A model generated the notes under the pieces. That model was given only the letters and a program-made list of their open reading frames with translations. It was not told the DNA's origin and did not search any database. From Cellvibrio sp. PSBB006 (GTDB lineage: Bacteria; Pseudomonadota; Gammaproteobacteria; Pseudomonadales; Cellvibrionaceae), in assembly GCF_002162135.1 (NCBI RefSeq), contig NZ_CP021382.1, positions 5,082,001 through 5,146,000 on the forward strand: 64,000 nt of DNA, written 5' to 3'. Below are positions 50,273-57,349 of this stretch, piece by piece; positions within the stretch are counted from its first letter, which is position 1, and each line of letters opens with the position of its first letter. Position numbers and translations under genes: made by a program.

Positions 50273-50965
50273 ATGAGATCAACCACGATAAAAACATTGC
50301 TATTTTGTATTTTGCTGGTAGGCACAGGTTGCGCCAACCAGCCGCAACAATATCTATGGCGTATTGATTCTCTTGAGCAGATTGCGGGCCTGCCGGTAGT
50401 AACACAAGGCAATCCGCAATTGGTGGACTCCGTCTACGGCACGGCCGTGATGTTTGATGGCGATGGTGATCGCTTGTTGGTGGATGATAATCCACTGGAC
50501 GGTGCGAGCGAATTTACTGTGGAGATTATCTTTAAACCCAACGACGCCTATCCCGAAAACCTTGAGCCGCGTTTCTTTCATATTGAAGCACCGGAGAATC
50601 CCAACCGCCGCATTACTATAGAGTTGCGTTTGAATGATCAACGTCAGTGGTATCTGGACACTTATATTAAATCCGAGGTGTCGCAATACACGCTGATCGA
50701 TTCGAGTCTGGTTCATCCTATGGAACAATGGACTCACGCGGCAATCACCTATAAGGATCGCCAATTCACAGCGTTTGTAAACGGAAAGAAAGAATTGTCG
50801 GCGGAGGTTGATTACCTGCCTATTGCCAAAACCGGTAAGACATCAATCGGTGCGCGGATGAACGAAGTGCATTGGTTTAACGGAGCGATATTGGCCGCGC
50901 GGATTACTCATCAGGTGTTATTGCCGGAGCAATTCATGCAGCTTGACAATTTTTCTGCGGAATAA
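50273..50965 (+). CDS. LamG/concanavalin-like lipoprotein
   Basis: 230 residues. A type II signal peptide with lipobox VGTGC (Cys20) precedes a single LamG-like jelly-roll domain (GTAVMFDGDGDRLLV, FTVEIIFKP, EQWTHAAITYKDRQFTAFVNG, TSIGARMN). Such domains bind glycans or act as accessory folds. AGAGAGAAAG gives a ribosome site before the ATG. It lies directly downstream of the RND pump and shares a terminator with the converging proS, so it is probably cotranscribed with the pump; the reason is not evident. Confidence 0.8.
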   Translation: MRSTTIKTLLFCILLVGTGCANQPQQYLWRIDSLEQIAGLPVVTQGNPQLVDSVYGTAVMFDGDGDRLLVDDNPLDGASEFTVEIIFKPNDAYPENLEPRFFHIEAPENPNRRITIELRLNDQRQWYLDTYIKSEVSQYTLIDSSLVHPMEQWTHAAITYKDRQFTAFVNGKKELSAEVDYLPIAKTGKTSIGARMNEVHWFNGAILAARITHQVLLPEQFMQLDNFSAE

Positions 50966-50977
50966 TTGTTGAAAGAA

Positions 50978-51008
50978 AACAGGTTCATCTGTATTGATGA
51001 ACCTGTTT
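50978..51008. terminator. Bidirectional terminator between the LamG lipoprotein gene and proS
   Basis: Perfect 12-bp stem AACAGGTTCATC / GATGAACCTGTT with a 6-base loop, flanked by A- and T-rich sequence on both sides. It serves two converging genes. Confidence 0.85.
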
Positions 51009-51018
51009 ATAAACAACG

Positions 51019-52749
51019 TTAATCCTGCTTGATTTTATTCGTCAGGAAGCTTACGACTTCACCGGCGGGTATTTCCTGTTTATCTGCATCGCGACGACCT
51101 TTGTACTCCAGGGTGCCACTTTCCAGGCCGCGATCTCCCACTACGATGCGGTGCGGAATACCCATTAATTCGGTATTGGCCAGCATCACACCCAGGCGCG
51201 CTTTTTCATCATCCATAAACAAAACGTCAATGCCGGCAGCTTGTAATTCTGTATACAGTGCTTCGCATTTTTGCGCGACCGCCGGTGACTTGCTGATGTT
51301 GATGGGAATCAGCGCCACATGGAAAGGCGCGATAGCATCGGGCCAGATAATGCCGTTCTCATCAAAATTCTGTTCAATAGCCGCGGCGACGACACGCGTC
51401 ACACCGATACCGTAACAACCCATGATCATGGTTTGTTCTTTACCGTTTTCATCCAACACGCGCGCTTTGAGCGCTTCAGAATATTTGGTGCCGAGTTGGA
51501 AGATATGGCCCACCTCAATACCGCGTTTGATATCCAGCGTACCCATACCGTCCGGGCTGGCGTCACCGGCCACCACATTGCGAATATCTGCCACCATGGG
51601 CACGTGAAGATCGCGCTCCCAATTCACCCCGGTTAAATGGAAACCATCTTTATTGGCACCGCATACGAAATCAGCCAGATGCGCGGCGGCGTGGTCCACA
51701 ATGACCGGAATTTGCAAACCCACCGGGCCGATCGAGCCTAAACCAACTCCAAGCTCTGCCTTGATACGCGCTTCCGGCGCAAAGGTGAGCGGTGCCGCGA
51801 CGCCAGTTAATTTTTCAGCCTTGATATCGTTGAGCTCATGATCACCACGCAATACCAGCGCGACCAGGGGTTGCTCTTTACCGGCTTCTGCTTCGCCCAA
51901 TACGATCAGGGTTTTGACAACCTGTGACGGGGAGACTTTGAGGAAAGCGCTGACTTCATCGATAGTATGTTGTTGAAGTGTAGCGACTTCATGCAATAAC
52001 TGGCTGGGTGCTGGCCGTGCAGATGCCGGTGGCAACGCCTCGGCTTTTTCAATATTCGCGGCGTAATCGCTGCCGCTGCTAAACGCGATTGCATCTTCAC
52101 CGCTGGCGGCGAGTACGTGGAATTCGTGGGAGAAAGCGCCACCAATCGAACCGGTATCGGCGAGTACTGGCCGAAATTGTAATCCGATGCGGCTGAAGAT
52201 ATTGCAGTAAGTGCGATGCATCACATCGTAAGTATCCTGCAAGGATTCCTGGGTCGCATGGAAAGAATAAGCGTCCTTCATAATAAATTCACGCGAACGC
52301 ATCACACCGAAACGGGGCCGGATTTCATCGCGGAATTTGGTCTGTATCTGATAAAAATTCGCCGGTAACTGCTTATAGCTGTTCAGCTCGTTGCGAATCA
52401 AATCGGTGATGACTTCTTCGTGTGTTGGGCCGAGGCAGAAGGCGCGGTCGTGGCGATCATTAATCCGCAACAGCTCAGGACCATATTGCTCCCAACGGCC
52501 TGATTCAATCCACAGCTCGCTGGGCTGAACCACTGGCATCAGCACCTCCTGCGCGCCGGACTTGTCCATCTCCTCGCGAATGATGCGCTCTACCTTGCGC
52601 AGCACGCGCAAGCCCAAGGGCAACCAGGTGTAGAGTCCGGAGGCAAGTTTACGAATCATGCCTGCGCGCAGCATCAATTGATGGCTGATCACTTCTGCAT
52701 CGGCGGGCGTTTCTTTGAGCGTGGCAATTAAAAAACGGGTAGCGCGCAT
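51019..52749 (-). CDS. proS: Prolyl-tRNA synthetase
   Basis: 576 residues, the bacterial-type length (E. coli 572). The class II catalytic core starts [20 protein letters not shown] and includes [20 protein letters not shown] (motif 1) and [26 protein letters not shown] (motif 2). The INS editing domain occupies about 225-410 ([16 protein letters not shown]). Motif 3 is in GCYGIGVTR; the anticodon domain follows. It is leftward and monocistronic. Confidence 0.97.
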   Translation of the reverse strand: MRATRFLIATLKETPADAEVISHQLMLRAGMIRKLASGLYTWLPLGLRVLRKVERIIREEMDKSGAQEVLMPVVQPSELWIESGRWEQYGPELLRINDRHDRAFCLGPTHEEVITDLIRNELNSYKQLPANFYQIQTKFRDEIRPRFGVMRSREFIMKDAYSFHATQESLQDTYDVMHRTYCNIFSRIGLQFRPVLADTGSIGGAFSHEFHVLAASGEDAIAFSSGSDYAANIEKAEALPPASARPAPSQLLHEVATLQQHTIDEVSAFLKVSPSQVVKTLIVLGEAEAGKEQPLVALVLRGDHELNDIKAEKLTGVAAPLTFAPEARIKAELGVGLGSIGPVGLQIPVIVDHAAAHLADFVCGANKDGFHLTGVNWERDLHVPMVADIRNVVAGDASPDGMGTLDIKRGIEVGHIFQLGTKYSEALKARVLDENGKEQTMIMGCYGIGVTRVVAAAIEQNFDENGIIWPDAIAPFHVALIPINISKSPAVAQKCEALYTELQAAGIDVLFMDDEKARLGVMLANTELMGIPHRIVVGDRGLESGTLEYKGRRDADKQEIPAGEVVSFLTNKIKQD

Positions 52750-52789
52750 AAACGTGGCTTCTTATTTCAATGACTATACTGGGAGGTGA

Positions 52790-52975
52790 ATGTTGGACCC
52801 CGACGCGCAGCGAACCTGGCACACAGATACCTGTCTATGCCATAAGGCGGCTGCTCAATTCATCGTGACACTCGGGATCAAAGGCGCTTATTCTACGGTG
52901 CTTGATGCGCGCGGTACAGAAGGCATCTTCACAGATTCGTCGATTTATGCGGCGGCAGGATTCCGATTTTGCTAA
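52790..52975 (+). CDS. Possible small protein upstream of the HIT gene
   Basis: 61 codons starting at an ATG directly preceded by GGGAGGTGA, the strongest Shine-Dalgarno match in the vicinity though closely spaced, with TATACT just upstream as a possible -10. The peptide (MLDPDAQRTWHTDTCLCHKA to GFRFC) has three Cys, no membrane segment and no domain I recognise. It ends 12 bp before the HIT gene. It could be a real leader or small protein, or a non-coding 5' region of the HIT transcript. Confidence 0.35.
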   Translation: MLDPDAQRTWHTDTCLCHKAAAQFIVTLGIKGAYSTVLDARGTEGIFTDSSIYAAAGFRFC

Positions 52976-52987
52976 AAGGTAATTGCT

Positions 52988-53422
52988 ATGTTTGAACTTC
53001 ACCCCAGACTCGCGCAGGATTCTGTCATCATCGGGCGCTTTACGTTATCTCTGTTATTACTGAGCAAAGATGCCAACTATCCCTGGTGCATCCTCGTCCC
53101 CGAACGGGAGGATGTATACGAAATCCACCATCTCAGCGAAGAAGACCAACTGCAACTGATACGCGAATCCTGCCGCTTGTCAGAAGTCATGACCAGTCTC
53201 TTCGATGCCCATAAAATGAACGTAGCGGCCTTAGGCAATGTAGTGCGCCAACTGCACGTTCATCACATCGCCCGTTTCTCCGACGATCCTGCCTGGCCAC
53301 AGCCGATCTGGGGTAAGGCCAATATATTGGATTACACCCCTGAACAACTGCAAGATCGCATCAAACGTATACAAAATGCGTTAGTGGGCGAAGGCTTTGA
53401 GATTATCCGCCCCTCTATGTGA
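52988..53422 (+). CDS. HIT-family hydrolase
   Basis: 144 residues. Histidine-triad fold; the active-site strand reads QLHVHHIARF, with His90 and His92 of the HxH pair, followed by His93 and Ile-Ala-Arg instead of the full HxHxH pattern. This Ile-Ala-Arg ending resembles proteobacterial HIT proteins annotated as Ap4A hydrolase-like. They cleave nucleotide-phosphate or phosphoramidate bonds. It is followed by a long hairpin repeat and the converging HU gene. Confidence 0.85.
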   Translation: MFELHPRLAQDSVIIGRFTLSLLLLSKDANYPWCILVPEREDVYEIHHLSEEDQLQLIRESCRLSEVMTSLFDAHKMNVAALGNVVRQLHVHHIARFSDDPAWPQPIWGKANILDYTPEQLQDRIKRIQNALVGEGFEIIRPSM

Positions 53423-53423
53423 T

Positions 53424-53549
53424 CCGTTTGTCGTTAGGGACTTGGTTTCGAAAACGCATGAATACATCCCTGTAGCTCCCTCAATTCATCCCTGAATTGA
53501 GGGTTTCGAAACCAAGGCCCTAATGACAAACGGACGACGAAGTGCCTTT
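53424..53549. repeat. Long hairpin repeat, copy B
   Basis: Outer arms of 30 bp (53424-53453 and 53504-53533) pair at 28 positions. They enclose a 24-nt segment matching copy A at 21 of 24 positions, and an inner 10-bp stem CCCTCAATTC / GAATTGAGGG with a 6-nt loop. Stem differences from copy A are mostly compensated on the opposite arm. It lies between the converging HIT and HU genes. Confidence 0.9.
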
Positions 53550-53573
53550 CAAACAACACTACTGGCCATAAAT

Positions 53574-53600
53574 AAAAAACCCCGCATTGCGGGGTTTTTT
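53574..53600. terminator. Bidirectional intrinsic terminator after the HU gene
   Basis: Six As, stem CCCCGC / GCGGGG with loop ATT, and six Ts, 22 bp past the HU stop on the minus strand. Confidence 0.92.
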
Positions 53601-53622
53601 ATTAACCAAAATCAGGCTGATA

Positions 53623-54057
53623 TTAAAGCGCCATCTCTTTCAGTTTTTTCAGCGGACGCACTTTAACAGAAGTGCTGGCTGGCTTGGCTTTGAACATCAC
53701 TTCTTCGCCAGTGAAAGGGTTGATGCCCTTACGCGCTTTGGTCGCCGGCTTTTTCACAGTGGTGATCTTCAGCAGACCTGGCAGAACGAATTCGCCCACA
53801 CCTTTTTTCTTAACGTGACCTTCAATGATATTGGTCAGCTCGTCCAATACGGACTGCACTTGCTTTTTGCTCAGCTCAGTTGCATCAGCAATTTGAGTCA
53901 GCATCTGGGTTTTGTTCTGGCGCTCTGCAATGGGCTTAACAACAGCAGGAGCAGCTTTAGCAGCAACTTTTTTGACGGGCGCTTTAGCAGGTGCTTTTTT
54001 AGCAACAGGCTTGGCTGCGGCTTTGGCTGGTTTTGCGGCTGGTTTTTTAGCGGCCAT
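53623..54057 (-). CDS. HU-family DNA-binding protein with Lys/Ala/Pro-rich N-terminal tail
   Basis: 144 residues. The first 45 are low-complexity Ala-Lys-Pro repeats (AAKKPAAKPAKAAAKPVAKK and onward) resembling histone H1 tails and the AlgP/Hp1-like tails of pseudomonads. A complete HU domain follows (about 47-140): KTQMLTQIADATELSKKQVQ, VLDELTNIIEGHVKKKG, and the DNA-binding arm region ATKARKGINPFTGEEV. Standard HU is about 90 residues without a tail. It is a nucleoid-associated protein, likely highly expressed judging by its terminator and an AAGGAAA ribosome site. It is monocistronic; the 240 bp upstream are AT rich without a supported gene. Confidence 0.9.
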   Translation of the reverse strand: MAAKKPAAKPAKAAAKPVAKKAPAKAPVKKVAAKAAPAVVKPIAERQNKTQMLTQIADATELSKKQVQSVLDELTNIIEGHVKKKGVGEFVLPGLLKITTVKKPATKARKGINPFTGEEVMFKAKPASTSVKVRPLKKLKEMAL

Positions 54058-54298
54058 ATTGGTTTCCTTTTAATTATTCAAGTAAAACATACAGCGGTTA
54101 ACTGCATGCAACGAGGGGTTGAATTGAATACCTGACCATTGTTTAAACAGAAAGTTTTATCGACAGCGTCTTCAAAAACCCCTGTTTTTATAGGCTTAAA
54201 GCGCCCACCACAAAGGTTGACGCTATATATATAGTATAAAAATTGAATCGGCAACAAGAAAGTAGCGTTTTCCTCGAAAAAAACGCTGTTTTTAGCCA

Positions 54299-54799
54299 TT
54301 AAATGTGCAGCAGTTGGAGATCGGGTTCAGGTTCTGCGTATTGCCACAGGTAGTCAAAGGTTTCGCGCAAACGTTTCACTTCGACCGCCGCTGCATAATT
54401 AGCGAAGCCGCGAAAGACCAGGTCATCGTTCTTGAACAATAAGCCATCGTTATCGCGCAACATAAAACCCATATCGGCATTTTCTGGCTGGATGGTTAGC
54501 TTGCGCAACAGAACCTTACTGGATAATCGTTGCGACAGCCGCGCCAGTTTATGGCCCCGTTCAATTAAAGGCTTGGTATTTTTGACCAGAATTTGCACTT
54601 GAGCGAAGCGGCTGTTGCGAACCAATTGAGATATTGCGCTCACAAATTCATCACGGTCATACACCGCAATATCCAGATCCGTACTGAGGATGGCAATCTG
54701 ACGGCGCGCGTCCTGCGCCAGGCTCAAGGCGTGCTCCTGAAAATCCGTGCAATTTTCCAGCAGAATTAATTGATCACTGACAGAAGAAGTCTGGCTCAT
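54299..54799 (-). CDS. Conserved hypothetical protein linked to the GNAT/roxA cluster
   Basis: 166 residues, no signal peptide or membrane segment. It has an N-terminal helix (FQEHALSLAQDARRQIAILSTDLD), then a phospholipase-D-like alpha/beta layout (VQILVKNTKPLIERGHKLARL, MLRDNDGLLFKN) without a complete HKD motif. Homologues stand after the GNAT gene in Pseudomonas (roxA-GNAT-this order), but I know no function. It starts 15 bp after the GNAT stop on the same strand. Confidence 0.75.
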   Translation of the reverse strand: MSQTSSVSDQLILLENCTDFQEHALSLAQDARRQIAILSTDLDIAVYDRDEFVSAISQLVRNSRFAQVQILVKNTKPLIERGHKLARLSQRLSSKVLLRKLTIQPENADMGFMLRDNDGLLFKNDDLVFRGFANYAAAVEVKRLRETFDYLWQYAEPEPDLQLLHI

Positions 54800-54814
54800 G
54801 ATAAAACTCCCATG

Positions 54815-55279
54815 CTACTGGGCGGGACGATACCACATGGTGATATGGGGAATTCCGGCATCCATAAACTCTGTGCCCTGGGGCACAAAACCAAGATATT
54901 GATAAAACGCGGTGCGCGAGGTTTGTGCGTGGAGGTACAACCGCGCTGAAGATGATTGTTGAAGACACCAATCAATAACATAAGCCATCAATGCGCGGCC
55001 AACACCCTCTCGGCGATAATCCCTTAACACCGCAACCCGGCCGATATGATAGAGCGATTCGCCTGCCGCATCGGCTTCAACCAGCACCCGTGCTGTTGCA
55101 ATGGCCTGACCGTTATCCAGTGATGTCAGAAAATGAATGGCGGTTTCATCCTGACCATCCCACTCATCTGCGGCGGAAACCTGTTGCTCGTCCATGAATA
55201 CGCGCGTGCGGATATGACGCAAAACCGCTTCCGCGTCGGACCAGAAAACCTGCTGGTGTTTGCAAGCTGCTTTATTCAT
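54815..55279 (-). CDS. GNAT-family N-acetyltransferase
   Basis: 154 residues. A GNAT fold with the acetyl-CoA pyrophosphate loop in VLRDYRREGVGRALM and a C-terminal FYQYLGFVPQG strand pair. The N-terminus (RTRVFMDEQQVSAADEWDG) is like ElaA/YjdJ-type members. The acetylated substrate is unknown. Its start overlaps the roxA stop by 8 bp, and the hypothetical gene follows at 15 bp, so the three form an operon. Confidence 0.9.
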   Translation of the reverse strand: MNKAACKHQQVFWSDAEAVLRHIRTRVFMDEQQVSAADEWDGQDETAIHFLTSLDNGQAIATARVLVEADAAGESLYHIGRVAVLRDYRREGVGRALMAYVIDWCLQQSSSARLYLHAQTSRTAFYQYLGFVPQGTEFMDAGIPHITMWYRPAQ

Positions 55280-56423
55280 CGAGTAACAGGCTTTCCTGGT
55301 TAATCAACGCGGTCATAACGGGAAGATTGAGTGGGTCGTCCAGCAAAGGTTCCAGGGTGGGCCAATCAATTTCTGTTATCTGACACAGCGTTTCGGCCAG
55401 CTCCCGTGAACACCTAAAAGATTGCCCATCCACAAATAACAGCGTTTTATCCGCCAGGACATGGTAAGCAAACCGCGCGGCAGGATGACGCCAGAGCAGG
55501 AGTTCCTCTTCGCGCATGGCCGCCCGCCAATCGTCGTTGTCGACCGTTTCTTCACTGTCTGTTTCTTCAACATATTTTCGTTCGGTCATGTGCTTGCCAA
55601 ACCAATGAGCCAGGTTCTCGTCGGTCAGTTGGGCGAGCAGAATGTCTTTGAGGTTTTCCACTGCAGCGTGACTGATTTCGCCGGGGTTATTCTGGGCTTT
55701 TAAATCGGGATCACGAAAGCGCTGATCGTTGGTTAACCGGCTGGCGATATCCTGTGTCAGTTCGCAGACAATATCGGCCTGGCTGGGCGCGCGAAAGCCG
55801 ATGGAGTAGGTGATACATTCTCCGTCGGCAATACCCCAGTGCGCGACGCCCGGCGGAATGTACAGCATGTCACCCGGTTCCAGTATCCATTCGTCAGCGA
55901 CATCAAAGTGTTTAAGAATATTCAGCGGCGTACCCGCTACGCGCTCTGAAGTAACATCACACATTTGACCGATACGCCAATGACGTTTGCCCGCGCCCTG
56001 CAATAAAAACACATCGTAATAATCAAAGTGGGGGCCGACACTCCCCTGATCCGGCGCATAGCTGATCATGATGTCATCGAGGCGCCAGTTAGGGATAAAG
56101 CGAAAATGCTGCAGAAGTTCATGAACTTCCGGAACCCATTGATCAACTGCTTGCACCAGCAGTGTCCAGTGGGATTCGGGCAATATGGCAAAAGTTTTTT
56201 CATCGAAAGGACCATGACGTAACTCCCAGGGCGTCTTGCCATGTTCCACAACCAGGCGCGATTCCACCTCTTCTTCCAGGGCCAGGCCGGCCAACTCGTC
56301 GCCATCCAGGGGCGATACAAAATCCGGCAGAGCATTGCGAATCAGCAAGGGTTTTTTCTGCCAGTAGTCGCGCAAAAAAATATCAATAGGCATATCGCCC
56401 AGGTGGGTCAGCGGTTGAGTCAT
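55272..56423 (-). CDS. roxA: Ribosomal protein L16 arginine hydroxylase (RoxA/YcfD type)
   Basis: 383 residues. JmjC-type 2-oxoglutarate/Fe(II) oxygenase. The iron triad is visible: His132 and Asp134 (GPHFDYYDVFLLQ) and His195 (PPGVAHWGIA), close to E. coli YcfD (His125, Asp127, His187). YcfD hydroxylates an arginine of ribosomal protein L16. Lys146-Arg147 (GKRHW) helps bind oxoglutarate in this family. First gene of the roxA-GNAT-hypothetical operon. Confidence 0.9.
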   Translation of the reverse strand: MTQPLTHLGDMPIDIFLRDYWQKKPLLIRNALPDFVSPLDGDELAGLALEEEVESRLVVEHGKTPWELRHGPFDEKTFAILPESHWTLLVQAVDQWVPEVHELLQHFRFIPNWRLDDIMISYAPDQGSVGPHFDYYDVFLLQGAGKRHWRIGQMCDVTSERVAGTPLNILKHFDVADEWILEPGDMLYIPPGVAHWGIADGECITYSIGFRAPSQADIVCELTQDIASRLTNDQRFRDPDLKAQNNPGEISHAAVENLKDILLAQLTDENLAHWFGKHMTERKYVEETDSEETVDNDDWRAAMREEELLLWRHPAARFAYHVLADKTLLFVDGQSFRCSRELAETLCQITEIDWPTLEPLLDDPLNLPVMTALINQESLLLDE

Positions 56424-56464
56424 AAACGTCTCATTGTGAGGGACTGAAGAACAGGGTTGCGATT

Positions 56465-57349
56465 CTAATCGGCGAGGCGTTGAACGTCGACAGAGACGGA
56501 GAGGGTATGTTGTTTACCGCCGCCGAAGATAACGCCTTTGAGCGGCGTCACATCGGAATAGTCGCGGCCCCAGGCGGTAGTGATGTGTTGCTCACTCGCC
56601 ATCTTGTTATTGGTGGGGTCGAACTCAAACCAGCCCTCACCGGGCGAAAAAACGCCAAACCAGGCGTGGGTCGCATCAGCGCCCACGAGCTTTTCCTGCC
56701 CTGGTGGTGGGAGGGTTTCGAGATAGCCGCTGACGTAACGTGCAGGGTAGCCCAACGAGCGCAGGCAACCGATGGCAAAGTGCGCGAAGTCCTGGCAGAC
56801 ACCGCGTTTATGTTTCAGTACATCGCTCAGCGGTGTGGCGACATCGGAGAAGCCAGGATCGTAAGTAAAATCGGTGTAAATCTTTTCCGTCAATTCCATT
56901 ACCGCAGATAAAAAAGGGCGGTCGTCAGGAAAAAACGCGGCGGCATAGTGGGCCAGGTCGGCGTGTTGCTGAATCATCGGTGAGTCCAGCAAAAACTCGC
57001 GCGCCGTGAGGCATTCCGGGTCAGCACTTTGATGCAAACGTTGTTTGCTGTAAGCGCAGGTATTGCCGAAGTCGAGGTTGCGGTTAATCGGCATTTCATC
57101 CACACGAATGTGGCTGGTGACTTCCACTTCCAGCTCCGAATGATCCTGCTCAATGGAAAATTGATAGAGTTGATTGCCGAAATAATCGGTGCGTGTATTG
57201 CTCACCGAAGCGGTGGGCGATATGGCAATCGCGATGGTATCCAGTTGTTGGCTCGCGGTATTGCGCGGCACCATGTACGCAATATTGTGACAACTGCTGA
57301 CCGGTTGCTCGTAGGAATATTTGGTCACATGGCGAACGATAAATTTCAC
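56465..57349 (-). CDS. Transglutaminase-like cysteine protease-fold protein
   Basis: 294 residues from the GTG start, giving an N-terminus (KFIVRHVTKYSYEQPVSSCHN) typical of the bacterial transglutaminase N-domain family. The core has a complete Cys-His-Asp triad: Cys185 (KRGVCQDFAHF), His228 (ATHAWFGVF) and Asp244 (FEFDPTNN). No signal peptide. The GTG overlaps the stop of the ATP-grasp gene (GTGA) and has AGGA 6 bases upstream; the ATG five codons earlier is poorer. Relatives may act as peptidases or transamidases; none in this operon type has an established reaction, to my knowledge. Confidence 0.88.
   Translation of the reverse strand: MKFIVRHVTKYSYEQPVSSCHNIAYMVPRNTASQQLDTIAIAISPTASVSNTRTDYFGNQLYQFSIEQDHSELEVEVTSHIRVDEMPINRNLDFGNTCAYSKQRLHQSADPECLTAREFLLDSPMIQQHADLAHYAAAFFPDDRPFLSAVMELTEKIYTDFTYDPGFSDVATPLSDVLKHKRGVCQDFAHFAIGCLRSLGYPARYVSGYLETLPPPGQEKLVGADATHAWFGVFSPGEGWFEFDPTNNKMASEQHITTAWGRDYSDVTPLKGVIFGGGKQHTLSVSVDVQRLAD

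Noticed and set aside
54078..54299. 73-codon leftward open frame between the HU gene and the hypothetical gene.
   Set aside because: AT-rich composition, no ribosome site, no domain; it fills the HU promoter region.
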